Shown piece by piece: positions 50,893 through 63,884 of a stretch of 64,000 bases of DNA. The number at the start of each line of letters is the position of its first letter. Positions within the stretch are counted from its first letter, which is position 1. Location: assembly GCA_951230915.1 (NCBI GenBank), contig OX579637.1, positions 26,102,001 through 26,166,000 of the forward strand, in the 5' to 3' direction. The notes under the pieces were generated by a model. That model was not told the DNA's origin and ran no database searches. It worked only from the letters and a program-made list of their open reading frames with translations. The DNA is from Antitrichia curtipendula (lineage: Eukaryota; Streptophyta; Bryopsida; Hypnales; Leucodontaceae). Both the position numbers and the translations under genes were made by a program.

Positions 50893-53800
50893 GCACAAAA
50901 TAAATATTTTTGTACATTCTAATACTTGAGGGTTTTTACAACTCTTACAACTTTCTTCAAGTCACTTTCAAAGTGGAATTCTATGACATTAGATGTGGAG
51001 GCCACGAAACTACAGGTTCAGTTTAATTCCGATTCTTTTATTATTCACGTGAGGGTGGATTCAATGCTACGCACAAAATAAATATTTTTGTGCATTCTAA
51101 AACTTGAGGGTGTTTACAACTTTTACAACTTTCTACAAGTCACTTTCAAAGTGGAATTCTATGATATTAGATGTGGAGGCCACGAAACTACAAGTTCAGT
51201 TTAATTCCGATTCTTTTGTTATTCACGTGAGGGTGGAGTCAATGCTACGCACAGAATAAATATTTTTGTACATTCTATTGCTTGAGGGTTTTTACAACTC
51301 TTACAACTTTCTTCAAGTCACTTTCAAAGTGGAATTCTATGACATTAGATGTGGAGGCCACGAAACTACAGGTTCAGTTTAATTCCGATTCTTTTATTAT
51401 TCACGTGAGGGTGGATTCAATGCTACGCACAACTTAAATATTTTTGTGCATTCTAATACTTGAGGGTTTTTACAACTTTCACAACTTTCTACAAGTCACT
51501 TTCAAAGTGGAATTCTATGACATTAGATGTGGAGGCCACGAAACTACAGGTTCAGTTTAATCCGATTCTTTTATTATTCACGTGAGGGTGGATTCAATGC
51601 TACGCACAACTTAAATATTTTTGTGCATTCTAATACTTGAGGGTGGTTACAACTCTTACAACTTTCTACAAGTCACTTTCAAAGTGGAATTCTATGACAT
51701 TAGATGTGGAGGCCACGAAACTACAGGTTCAGTTTAATTCCGATTCTTTTATTATTCACGTGAGGGTGGATTCAATGCTACGCACAAAATAAATATTTTT
51801 GTGCATTCTAATACTTGAGGGTGTTTACAGCTTTTACAACTTTCTACAAGTCACTTTCAAAGTGGAATTCTATGACATTAGATGTGGAGGCCACGAAACT
51901 ACAGGTTCAGTTTAATTCCGATTCTTTTATTATTCACGTGAGGGTGGATTCAATGCTACGCACAAAATAAATATTTTTGTACATTCTAATACTTGAGGGT
52001 TTTTACAACTCTTACAACTTTCTTCAAGTCACTTTCAAAGTGGAATTCTATGACATTAGATGTGGAGGCCACGAAACTACAGGTTCAGTTTAATTCCGAT
52101 TCTTTTATTATTCACGTGAGGGTGGATTCAATGCTACGCACAAAATAAATATTTTTGTGCATTCTAAAACTTGAGGGTGTTTACAACTTTTACAACTTTC
52201 TACAAGTCACTTTCAAAGTGGAATTCTATGATATTAGATGTGGAGGCCACGAAACTCCAAGTTCAGTTTAATTCCGATTGTTTTGTTATTTACGTGAGGG
52301 TGGATTCAATGCTACGCACAAAATAAATATTTTTGTACATTCTATTGCTTGAGGGTTTTTACAACTCTTACAACTTTCTTCAAGTCACTTTCAAAGTGGA
52401 TTTCTATGACATTAGATGTGGAGGCCACGAAACTACAGGTTCAGTTTAATTCCGATTCTTTTATTATTCACGTGAGGGTGGATTCAATGCTACGCACAAC
52501 TTAAATATTTTTGTGCATTCTAATACTTGAGGGTTTTTACAACTTTCACAACTTTCTACAAGTCACTTTCAAAGTGGAATTCTATGACATTAGATGTGGA
52601 GGCCACGAAACTACAGGTTCAGTTTAATCCGATTCTTTTATTATTCACGTGAGGGTGGATTCAATGCTACGCACAACTTAAATATTTTTGTGCATTCTAA
52701 TACTTGAGGGTGGTTACAACTCTTACAACTTTCTTCAAGTCACTTTCAAAGTGGAATTCTATGATATTAGATGTGGAGGCCACGAAACTCCAGGTTCAGT
52801 TTAATTCCGATTCTTTTATTATTCACGTGAGGGTGGATTCAATGCTACGCACAAAATAAATATTTTTGTGCATTCTAATACTTGAGGGTGTTTACAACTT
52901 TTACAACTTTCTACAAGTCACTTTCAAAGTGGAATTCGATGACATTAGATGTGGAGGCCACGAAACTCCAGGTTCAGTTTAATTCCGATTCTTTTATTAT
53001 TCACGTGAGGGTGGATTCAATGCTACGCACAACTTAAATATTTTTGTGCATTCTAATACTTGAGGGTGGTTACAACTCTTACAACTTTCTACAAGTCACT
53101 TTCAAAGTGGAATTCTATGACATTAGATGTGGAGGCCACGAAACTACAGGTTCAGTTTAATTCCGATTCTTTTATTATTCACGTGAGGGTGGATTCAATG
53201 CTACGCACAAAATAAATATTTTTGTGCATTCTAATACTTGAGGGTGTTTACAGCTTTTACAACTTTCTACAAGTCACTTTCAAAGTGGAATTCTATGACA
53301 TTAGATGTGGAGGCCACGAAACTACAGGTTCAGTTTAATTCCGATTCTTTTATTATTCACGTGAGGGTGGATTCAATGCTACGCACAAAATAAATATTTT
53401 TGTACATTCTAATACTTGAGGGTTTTTACAACTCTTACAACTTTCTTCAAGTCACTTTCAAAGTGGAATTCTATGACATTAGATGTGGAGGCCACGAAAC
53501 TACAGGTTCAGTTTAATTCCGATTCTTTTATTATTCACGTGAGGGTGGATTCAATGCTACGCACAAAATAAATATTTTTGTGCATTCTAAAACTTGAGGG
53601 TGTTTACAACTTTTACAACTTTCTACAAGTCACTTTCAAAGTGGAATTCTATGATATTAGATGTGGAGGCCACGAAACTCCAAGTTCAGTTTAATTCCGA
53701 TTGTTTTGTTATTTACGTGAGGGTGGATTCAATGCTACGCACAAAATAAATATTTTTGTGCATTCTAATACTTGAGGGTGTTTACAACTTTCACAACTTT

Positions 53801-54627
53801 CTACAAGTCACTTTCAAAGTGGAATTCTATGACATTAGATGTGGAGGCCACGAAACTACAGGTTCAGTTTAATCCGATTCTTTTATTATTCACGTGAGGG
53901 TGGATTCAATGCTACGCACAACTTAAATATTTTTGTGCATTCTAATACTTGAGGGTGGTTACAACTCTTACAACTTTCTTCAAGTCACTTTCAAAGTGGA
54001 ATTCTATGATATTAGATGTGGAGGCCACGAAACTCCAGGTTCAGTTTAATTCCGATTCTTTTATTATTCACGTGAGGGTGGATTCAATGCTACGCACAAA
54101 ATAAATATTTTTGTGCATTCTAATACTTGAGGGTGTTTACAACTTTTACAACTTTCTACAAGTCACTTTCAAAGTGGAATTCTATGACATTAGATGTGGA
54201 GGCCACGAAACTCCAGGTTCAGTTTAATTCCGATTCTTTTATTATTCACGTGAGGGTGGATTCAATGCTACGCACAAAATAAATATTTTTGTGCATTCTA
54301 ATACTTGAGGGTGTTTACAACTTTCACAACTTTCTACAAGTCACTTTGAAAGTGGAATTCTATGACATTAGATGTGGAGGCCACGAAACTACAGGTTCAG
54401 TTTAATTTCGATTCTTTTATTATTCACGTGAGGGTGGATTCAATGCTACGCACAACTTAAATATTTTTGTGCATTCTAATACTTGAGGGTGTTTACAACT
54501 TTCACAACTTTCTACAAGTCACTTTCAAAGTGGAATTCTATGACATTAGATGTGGAGGCCACGAAACTACAGGTTCAGTTTAATTCCGATTCTTTTGTTA
54601 TTCACGTGAGGGTGGATTCAATGCTAC

Positions 54628-54804
54628 GCACAAAATAAATATTTTTGTGCATTCTAATACTTGAGGGTGTTTACAACTCTTACAACTTTCTTCAAGTCAC
54701 TTTCAAAGTGGAATACTATGACATTAGATGTGAAGCCAAGAAACTACAAGTTCAGTTTAATTCCGATTCTTTTATTATTCACGTGAGGGTGGATTCAATG
54801 CTAC
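54628..54804. repeat. 177-bp monomer with a unique deletion
   Basis: This unit reads GATGTGAAGCCAAGAAACTAC where the array norm is GATGTGGAGGCC followed by ACGAAACTAC, one base shorter. It is the only 177-bp unit not caused by the TTTAATCCG deletion. It also has GAATACTATG, a zone-I allele. Confidence 0.75.
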
Positions 54805-55694
54805 GCACAAAATAAATATTTTTGTGCATTCTAATACTTGAGGGTGTTTACAACTCTTACAACTTTATTCAAGTCACTTTCAAAGTGGAATACTATGACA
54901 CTAGATGTTGAGGCCACGAAACTCCAGATTCAGTTTAATTCCGATTCTTTTATTATTCACGTGAGGGTGGATTCAATGCTACGCACAACTTAAATATTTT
55001 TGTGCATTCTAATACTTGAGGGTGTTTACAACTTTCACAACTTTCTACAAGTCACTTTCAAAGTGGAATTCTATGACATTAGATGTGGAGGCCACGAAAC
55101 TACAGGTTCAGTTTAATTCCGATTCTTTTAATATTCACGTGAGGGTGGATTCAATGCTACGCACAACTTAAATATTTTTGTGCATTCTAATACTTGAGGG
55201 TGGTTAAAACTCTTACAACTTTCTTCAAGTCACTTTCAAAGTGGAATACTATGACATTAGATGTGGAGGCCACGAAACTACAGGTTCAGTTTAATTCCGA
55301 TTCTTTTATTATTCACGTGAGGGTGGATTCAATGCTACGCACAACTTAAATATTTTTGTGCATTCTAATACTTGAGGGTGTTTACAACTTTTACAACTTT
55401 CTAGAAGTCACTTTCAAAGTGGAATTCTATTACATTAGATGTGGAGGCCACGAAACTACAAGTTCAGTTTAATTCCGATTCTTTTGTTATTCACGTGAGG
55501 GTGGATTCAATGCTACGCACAAAATAAATATTTTTGTGCATTCTAATACTTGAGGGTGTTTACAACTCTTACAACTTTCTTCAAGTCACTTTCAAAGTGG
55601 AATTCGATGACATTAGATGTGGAGGCCAGAAAACTACAGGTTCAGTTTAATTCCGATTCTTTTATTATTCACGTGAGGGTGGATTCAATGCTAC

Positions 55695-55872
55695 GCACAA
55701 ATTAAATATTCTAAAGCATATATATACTTGAGGGTGTTTACAACTTTCACAACTTTCTTCAAGTCACTTTGAAAGTGGAATTCTATGACATTAGATGTGG
55801 AGGCCACGAAACTACAAGTTCAGTTTAATTCCGATTCCTTTGTTATTCACGTGAGGGTGGATTCGATGCTAC
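55695..55872. repeat. Altered monomer, CTAAAGC subtype
   Basis: Same CTAAAGCATATATATAC segment as at 50715, here with a G-centred dyad, CTACAAG, GATTCCTTTGTT and ATTCGATGC. Related copies with the same ATTCGATGC ending are at 59255-59432 and 62638-62815; the last has GTGACTTTG in the dyad arm. Each is followed by a GTACATTCTATTGC unit. Confidence 0.85.
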
Positions 55873-56050
55873 GCACAAAATAAATATTTTTGTACATTCT
55901 ATTGCTTGAGGGTTTTTACAACTCTTACAACTTTCTTCAAGTCACTTTCAAAGTGGAATTCGATGACATTAGATGTGGAGGCCACGAAACTACAGGTTCA
56001 GTTTAATTCCGATTCTTTTATTATTCACGTGAGGGTGGATTCAATGCTAC

Positions 56051-56228
56051 CCACAAATTAAATATTCTTAAGCATATATATACTTGAGGGTGTTTATAGC
56101 TTTTACAACTTTCTAGAAGTCACTTTCAAAGTGGAATTCTATGACATTAGATGTGGAGGCCTTGAAAGTACAGGCTCAGTTTAATTCCGAATCTTTTATT
56201 ATTCACGTGAGGGTGGATTCAATGCTAC
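56051..56228. repeat. Altered monomer, CTTAAGC subtype with CCAC start
   Basis: Starts CCACAAATT instead of GCACAAATT, then CTTAAGCATATATATAC, GTTTATAGC, TTCTAGAAG, CCTTGAAAGTACAGGCTC and GAATCTTTTATT. This combination recurs at 59790-59967 and 63173-63350. It is the most divergent monomer type in the window, with changes spread along the unit as well as the dense cluster at 17-29. Confidence 0.85.
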
Positions 56229-56762
56229 GCACAAAATAAATATTTTTGAACATTCTATTACTTGAGGGTTTTTACAACTCTTACAACTTTCTTCAAGTCA
56301 CTTTCAAAGTGGAATTCTATGACATTAGATGTGGAGGCCACGAAACTACAGGTTCAGTTTAATTTCGATTCTTTTATTATTCACGTGAGGGTGGATTCAA
56401 TGCTACGCACAAAATAAATATTTTTGTGCATTCTAATACTTGAGGGTGTTTACAACTTTTACAACTTTCTTCAAGTCACTTTCAAAGTGGAATTCGATGA
56501 CATTAGATGTGGAGGCCACGAAACTCCAGATTCAGTTTAATTCCGATTCTTTTGTTATTCACGTGAGGGTGGATTCAATGCTACGCACAAAATAAATATT
56601 TTTGTGCATTCTAATACTTGAGGGTTTTTACAATTCTTACAACTTTCTACAAGTCACTTTCAAAGTGGAATTCTATGATATTAGATGTGGAGGCCACGAA
56701 ACTACAGGTTCAGTTTAATTCCGATTCTTTTGTTATTCACGTGAGGGTGGATTCAATGCTAC

Positions 56763-56940
56763 CCACAAATTAAATATTCTTAAGCATATATATACTTGAG
56801 GGTGTTTATAGCTTTTACAACTTTCTAGAAGTCACTTTCAAAGTGGAATTCTATGGCATTAGATGTGGAGGCCACGAAACTACAGGTTCAGTTTAATTTC
56901 GATTCTTTTATTATTCACGTGAGGGTGGATTCAATGCTAC
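56763..56940. repeat. Altered monomer, CTTAAGC subtype with GGCATT
   Basis: Shares CCAC, CTTAAGC, GTTTATAGC and TTCTAGAAG with the unit at 56051 but has CTATGGCATTAG and TTTAATTTCG and a normal GGCCACGAAACTACAGG body. Related copies at 59968-60145 and 60680-60857 start CCACAAACTAAAT. Its 3' half matches ordinary units, consistent with a conversion or crossover near the middle of the monomer. Confidence 0.8.
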
Positions 56941-58720
56941 GCACAAAATAAATATTTTTGTGCATTCTAATACTTGAGGGTGTTTACAACTTTTACAACT
57001 TTCTACAAGTCACTTTCAAAGTGGAATTCTATGATATTAGATGTGGAGGCCACGAAACTACAGGTTCAGTTTAATTCCGATTCTTTTATTATTCACGTGA
57101 GGGTGGATTCAATGCTACGCACAGAATAAATATTTTTGTACATTCTATTGCTTGAGGGTTTTTACAACTCTTACAACTTTCTTCAAGTCACTTTCAAAGT
57201 GGAATTCTATGACATTAGCTGTGGAGGCCACGAAACTACAGGTTCAGTTTAATTCCGATTCTTTTATTATTCACGTGAGGGTGGATTCAATGCTACGCAC
57301 AACTTAAATATTTTTGTGCATTCTAATACTTGAGGGTGGTTACAACTCTTACAACTTTCTTCAAGTCACTTTCAAAGTGGAATTCTATGACATTAGATGT
57401 GGAGGCCACGAAACTACAGGTTCAGTTTAATTCCGATTCTTTTGTTATTCACGTGAGGGTGGATTCAATGCTACGCACAAAATAAATATTTTTGTGCATT
57501 CTAATACTTGAGGGTGTTTACAACTTTTACAACTTTCTTCAAGTCACTTTCAAAGTGGAATTCGATGACATTAGATGTGGAGGCCACGAAACTCCAGATT
57601 CAGTTTAATTCCGATTCTTTTATTATTCACGTGAGGGTGGATTCAATGCTACGCACAACTTAAATATTTTTCTGCATTCTAATACTTGAGAGTGTTTACA
57701 ACTTTTACAACTTTCTTCAAGTCACTTTGAAAGTGGAATTCTATGACATTAGATGTGGAGGCCACGAAACTACAGGTTCAGTTTAATTTCGATTCTTTTA
57801 TTATTCACGTGAGGGTGGATTCAATGCTACGCACAAAATAAATATTTTTGTGCATTCTAATACTTGAGGGTGTTTACAACTTTTACAACTTTCTACAAGT
57901 CACTTTCAAAGTGGAATTCTATGATATTAGATGTGGAGGCCACGAAACTACAGGTTCAGTTTAATTCCGATTCTTTTGTTATTCACGTGAGGGTGGATTC
58001 AATGCTACGCACAGAATAAATATTTTTGTACATTCTATTGCTTGAGGGTTTTTACAACTCTTACAACTTTCTTCAAGTCACTTTCAAAGTGGAATTCTAT
58101 GACATTAGCTGTGGAGGCCACGAAACTACAGGTTCAGTTTAATTCCGATTCTTTTATTATTCACGTGAGGGTGGATTCAATGCTACGCACAACTTAAATA
58201 TTTTTGTGCATTCTAATACTTGAGGGTGGTTACAACTCTTACAACTTTCTTCAAGTCACTTTCAAAGTGGAATTCTATGACATTAGATGTGGAGGCCACG
58301 AAACTACAGGTTCAGTTTAATTCCGATTCTTTTGTTATTCACGTGAGGGTGGATTCAATGCTACGCACAAAATAAATATTTTTGTGCATTCTAATACTTG
58401 AGGGTGTTTACAACTTTTACAACTTTCTTCAAGTCACTTTCAAAGTGAAATTCGATAACATTAGATGTGGAGGCCACGAAACTCCAGATTCAGTTTAATT
58501 CCGATTCTTTTATTATTCACGTGAGGGTGGATTCAATGCTACGCACAACTTAAATATTTTTCTGCATTCTAATACTTGAGAGTGTTTACAACTTTTACAA
58601 CTTTCTTCAAGTCACTTTGAAAGTGGAATTCTATGACATTAGATGTGGAGGCCAGAAAACTACAGGTTCAGTTTAATTCCGATTCTTTTATTATTCACGT
58701 GAGGGTGGATTCAATGCTAC
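56941..58720. repeat. Pentamer HOR (890 bp), two tandem copies
   Basis: Copies start at 56941 and 57831. Order: GTGTTTACAACTTTT with GATATTAG, GCACAGAAT with ATTAGCTGTGG, GTGGTTAC with TTTTGTT, TTCGATGAC with CTCCAGATTC, TTTTTCTGC with GAGAGTG. Differences include TTTTATT against TTTTGTT in the first unit, GTGGAATTCGATGAC against GTGAAATTCGATAAC in the fourth and CACGAAAC/TTTCG against CAGAAAAC/TTCCG in the fifth. A third set begins at 60858. Confidence 0.8.
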
Positions 58721-59967
58721 GCACAAAATAAATATTTTTGTGCATTCTAATACTTGAGGGTGTTTACAACTTTTACAACTTTCTACAAGTCACTTTCAAA
58801 GTGGAATTCTATGACATTAGATGTGGAGGCCACGAAACTACAGGTTCAGTTTAATTCCGATTCTTTTGTTATTCACGTGAGGGTGGATTCAATGCTACGC
58901 ACAAAATAAATATTTTTGTGCATTCTAATACTTGAGGGTGTTTACAACTTTTACAACTTTCTTCAAGTCACTTTCAAAGTGGAATTCGATGACATTAGAT
59001 GTGGAGGCCACGAAACTCCAGATTCAGTTTAATTCCGATTCTTTTATTATTCACGTGAGGGTGGATTCAATGCTACGCACAACTTAAATATTTTTCTGCA
59101 TTCTAATACTTGAGAGTGTTTACAACTTTTACAACTTTCTTCAAGTCACTTTCAAAGTGGAATTCGATGACATTAGATGTGGAGGCCAGAAAACTACAGG
59201 CTCAGTTTAATTCCGATTCTTTTATTATTCACGTGAGGGTGGATTCAATGCTACGCACAAATTAAATATTCTAAAGCATATATATACTTGAGGGTGTTTA
59301 CAACTTTCACAACTTTCTTCAAGTCACTTTGAAAGTGGAATTCTATGACATTAGATGTGGAGGCCACGAAACTACAAGTTCAGTTTAATTCCGATTCTTT
59401 TGTTATTCACGTGAGGGTGGATTCGATGCTACGCACAAAATAAATATTTTTGTACATTCTATTGCTTGAGGGTTTTTACAACTCTTACAACTTTCTTCAA
59501 GTCACTTTCAAAGTGGAATTCTAGGACATTAGATGTGGAGGCCACGAAACTCCAGGTTCAATTTAATTCCGATTCTTTTATTATTCACGTGAGGGTGGAT
59601 TCAAATGCTACGCACAACTTAAATATTTTTGTGCAATCTAATACTTGAGGGTGGTTACAACTCTTACAACTTTCTTCAAGTCACTTTCAAAGTGGAATTC
59701 GATGACATTAGATGTGGAGGCCAGAAAACTACAGGTTCAGTTTAATTCCGATTCTTTTATTATTCACGTGAGGGTGGATTCAATGCTACCCACAAATTAA
59801 ATATTCTTAAGCATATATATACTTGAGGGTGTTTATAGCTTTTACAACTTTCTAGAAGTCACTTTCAAAGTGGAATTCTATGACATTAGATGTGGAGGCC
59901 TTGAAAGTACAGGCTCAGTTTAATTCCGAATCTTTTATTATTCACGTGAGGGTGGATTCAATGCTAC
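58543..59967. repeat. Eight-unit block duplicated 3383 bp downstream (first copy)
   Basis: Units at 58543, 58721, 58899, 59077, 59255, 59433, 59612 and 59790 recur in order at 61926, 62104, 62282, 62460, 62638, 62816, 62995 and 63173. Shared rarities include CTAGGACATT, GGTTCAATTT, the extra A in TTCAAATGCTAC (giving a 179-bp unit) and GTGCAATCTAATAC. The offset is 19 units plus the one inserted base. Identical 60-codon chance open frames within the copies (59466-59648 and 62849-63031) reflect this duplication. Confidence 0.85.
59433..59611. repeat. 179-bp monomer with an inserted A
   Basis: One of only two units longer than 178 bp; the other is its duplicate at 62816-62994. The extra base is in the A run of GATTCAAATGCTAC. 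The unit also carries CTAGGACATT, which removes the TGA stop normally present in CTATGACATT, and GGTTCAATTT. Confidence 0.85.
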
Positions 59968-61925
59968 CCACAAACTAAATATTCTTAAGCATATATATAC
60001 TTGAGGGTGTTTATAGCTTTTACAACTTTCTAGAAGTCACTTTCAAAGTGGAATTCTATGGCATTAGATGTGGAGGCCACGAAACTACAGGTTCAGTTTA
60101 ATTTCGATTCTTTTATTATTCACGTGAGGGTGGATTCAATGCTACGCACAAAATAAATATTTTTGTGCATTCTAATACTTGAGGGTGTTTACAACTTTTA
60201 CAACTTTCTACAAGTCACTTTCAAAGTGGAATTCTATGATATTAGATGTGGAGGCCACGAAACTACAGGTTCAGTTTAATTCCGATTCTTTTGTTATTCA
60301 CGTGAGGGTGGATTCAATGCTACGCACAGAATAAATATTTTTGTACATTCTATTGCTTGAGGGTTTTTACAACTCTTACAACTTTCTTCAAGTCACTTTC
60401 AAAGTGGAATTCTATGACATTAGATGTGGAGGCCACGAAACTCCAGATTCAGTTTAATTCCGATTCTTTTGTTATTCACGTGAGGGTGGATTCAATGCTA
60501 CGCACAAAATAAATATTTTTGTGCATTCTAATACTTGAGGGTTTTTACAATTCTTACAACTTTCTACAAGTCACTTTCAAAGTGGAATTCTATGATATTA
60601 GATGTGGAGGCCACGAAACTACAGGTTCAGTTTAATTCCGATTCTTTTGTTATTCACGTGAGGGTGGATTCAATGCTACCCACAAACTAAATATTCTTAA
60701 GCATATATATACTTGAGGGTGTTTATAGCTTTTACAACTTTCTAGAAGTCACTTTCAAAGTGGAATTCTATGGCATTAGATGTGGAGGCCACGAAACTAC
60801 AGGTTCAGTTTAATTTCGATTCTTTTATTATTCACGTGAGGGTGGATTCAATGCTACGCACAAAATAAATATTTTTGTGCATTCTAATACTTGAGGGTGT
60901 TTACAACTTTTACAACTTTCTACAAGTCACTTTCAAAGTGGAATTCTATGATATTAGATGTGGAGGCCACGAAACTACAGGTTCAGTTTAATTCCGATTC
61001 TTTTGTTATTCACGTGAGGGTGGATTCAATGCTACGCACAGAATAAATATTTTTGTACATTCTATTGCTTGAGGGTTTTTACAACTCTTACAACTTTCTT
61101 CAAGTCACTTTCAAAGTGGAATTCTATGACATTAGCTGTGGAGGCCACGAAACTACAGGTTCAGTTTAATTCCGATTCTTTTATTATTCACGTGAGGGTG
61201 GATTCAATGCTACGCACAACTTAAATATTTTTGTGCATTCTAATACTTGAGGGTGGTTACAACTCTTACAACTTTCTTCAAGTCACTTTCAAAGTGGAAT
61301 TCTATGACATTAGATGTGGAGGCCACGAAACTACAGGTTCAGTTTAATTCCGATTCTTTTGTTATTCACGTGAGGGTGGATTCAATGCTACGCACAAAAT
61401 AAATATTTTTGTGCATTCTAATACTTGAGGGTGTTTACAACTTTTACAACTTTCTTCAAGTCACTTTCAAAGTGGAATTCGATAACATTAGATGTGGAGG
61501 CCACGAAACTCCAGATTCAGTTTAATTCCGATTCTTTTATTATTCACGTGAGGGTGGATTCAATGCTACGCACAACTTAAATATTTTTCTGCATTCTAAT
61601 ACTTGAGAGTGTTTACAACTTTTACAACTTTCTTCAAGTCACTTTGAAAGTGGAATTCTATGACATTAGATGTGGAGGCCAGAAAACTCCAGATTCAGTT
61701 TAATTCCGATTCTTTTGTTATTCACGTGAGGGTGGATTCAATGCTACGCACAAAATAAATATTTTTGTGCATTCTAATACTTGAGGGTGTTTACAACTTT
61801 TACAACTTTCTTCAAGTCACTTTCAAAGTGGAATTCGATGACATTAGATGTGGAGGCCACGAAACTCCAGATTCAGTTTAATTCCGATTCTTTTATTATT
61901 CACGTGAGGGTGGATTCAATGCTAC

Positions 61926-63350
61926 GCACAACTTAAATATTTTTCTGCATTCTAATACTTGAGAGTGTTTACAACTTTTACAACTTTCTTCAAGTCACTT
62001 TGAAAGTGGAATTCTATGACATTAGATGTGGAGGCCAGAAAACTACAGGTTCAGTTTAATTCCGATTCTTTTATTATTCACGTGAGGGTGGATTCAATGC
62101 TACGCACAAAATAAATATTTTTGTGCATTCTAATACTTGAGGGTGTTTACAACTTTTACAACTTTCTACAAGTCACTTTCAAAGTGGAATTCTATGACAT
62201 TAGATGTGGAGGCCACGAAACTACAGGTTCAGTTTAATTCCGATTCTTTTGTTATTCACGTGAGGGTGGATTCAATGCTACGCACAAAATAAATATTTTT
62301 GTGCATTCTAATACTTGAGGGTGTTTACAACTTTTACAACTTTCTTCAAGTCACTTTCAAAGTGGAATTCGATGACATTAGATGTGGAGGCCACGAAACT
62401 CCAGATTCAGTTTAATTCCGATTCTTTTATTATTCACGTGAGGGTGGATTCAATGCTACGCACAACTTAAATATTTTTCTGCATTCTAATACTTGAGAGT
62501 GTTTACAACTTTTACAACTTTCTTCAAGTCACTTTCAAAGTGGAATTCGATGACATTAGATGTGGAGGCCAGAAAACTACAGGCTCAGTTTAATTCCGAT
62601 TCTTTTATTATTCACGTGAGGGTGGATTCAATGCTACGCACAAATTAAATATTCTAAAGCATATATATACTTGAGGGTGTTTACAACTTTCACAACTTTC
62701 TTCAAGTGACTTTGAAAGTGGAATTCTATGACATTAGATGTGGAGGCCACGAAACTACAAGTTCAGTTTAATTCCGATTCTTTTGTTATTCACGTGAGGG
62801 TGGATTCGATGCTACGCACAAAATAAATATTTTTGTACATTCTATTGCTTGAGGGTTTTTACAACTCTTACAACTTTCTTCAAGTCACTTTCAAAGTGGA
62901 ATTCTAGGACATTAGATGTGGAGGCCACGAAACTCCAGGTTCAATTTAATTCCGATTCTTTTATTATTCACGTGAGGGTGGATTCAAATGCTACGCACAA
63001 CTTAAATATTTTTGTGCAATCTAATACTTGAGGGTGGTTACAACTCTTACAACTTTCTTCAAGTCACTTTCAAAGTGGAATTCGATGACATTAGATGTGG
63101 AGGCCAGAGAACTACAGGTTCAGTTTAATTCCGATTCTTTTATTATTCACGTGAGGGTGGATTCAATGCTACCCACAAATTAAATATTCTTAAGCATATA
63201 TATACTTGAGGGTGTTTATAGCTTTTACAACTTTCTAGAAGTCACTTTCAAAGTGGAATTCTATGACATTAGATGTGGAGGCCTTGAAAGTACAGGCTCA
63301 GTTTAATTCCGAATCTTTTATTATTCACGTGAGGGTGGATTCAATGCTAC
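61926..63350. repeat. Eight-unit block, second copy of the 3383-bp repeat
   Basis: Matches 58543-59967 unit by unit. Visible differences are GTGACTTTG near 62706 against GTCACTTTG, and CCAGAGAAC near 63106 against CCAGAAAAC. After 63350 the match ends: the next unit (63351) is GTACATTCTATTAC, related to 56229, and not the CCACAAACT unit found at 59968. Confidence 0.85.
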
Positions 63351-63884
63351 GCACAAAATAAATATTTTTGTACATTCTATTACTTGAGGGTTTTTACAAC
63401 TCTTACAACTTTCTTCAAGTCACTTTCAAAGTGGAATTCTATGACATTAGATGTGGAGGCCACGAAACTACAGGTTCAGTTTAATTTCGATTCTTTTATT
63501 ATTCACGTGAGGGTGGATTCAATGCTACGCACAAAATAAATATTTTTGTGCATTCTAATACTTGGGGGTGTTTACAACTTTTACAACTTTCTACAAGTCA
63601 CTTTCAAAGTGGAATTCTATGACATTAGATGTGGAGGCCACGAAACTACAGGTTCAGTTTAATTCCGATTCTTTTGTTATTCACGTGAGGGTGGATTCAA
63701 TGCTACGCACAACTTAAATATTTTTGTGCATTCTAATACTTGAGGGTGGTTACAACTTTTACAACTTTCTTCAAGTCACTTTGAAAGTGGAATTCTATAA
63801 CATTAGATGTGCAGGCCAGAAAACTACAGGTTCAGTGTAATTCCGATTCTTTTATTATTCACGTGAGGGTGGATTCAATGCTAC

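Larger units (their letters stand above)
48937..54449. repeat. Zone IV: 1067-bp hexamer HOR
   Basis: A six-unit order recurs: CTTAAAT unit of 177 bp with GGGTTTTTAC, GTGGTTAC unit, TTTACAGC unit, GTACATTCTAATAC unit, CTAAAACTTG unit, ATTCTATTGC unit. Period is 5 x 178 + 177 = 1067. Copies begin at 48937, 50004, 51427 and 52494, with a fifth partial set from 53205. The second copy is interrupted by the altered unit at 50715-50892, and the last copies lose the ATTGC position and gain extra units at 52849 and 53027. Confidence 0.8.

Noticed and set aside
59466..59648. 60-codon open reading frame
   Set aside because: A chance opening created by CTAGGACATT (TGA lost) and an inserted A at the unit end. 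It is satellite sequence and recurs only because the block is duplicated.
62849..63031. 60-codon open reading frame identical to that at 59466
   Set aside because: A copy made by the 3383-bp-offset duplication. Identity between the two reflects recent DNA duplication and not selection on protein.
50715..63350. Transposon insertion at the AGCATATATATAC units
   Set aside because: The altered segments keep the 178-bp unit length exactly and have no terminal repeats or target-site duplications, so they are substitutions or conversions and not insertions of a mobile element.
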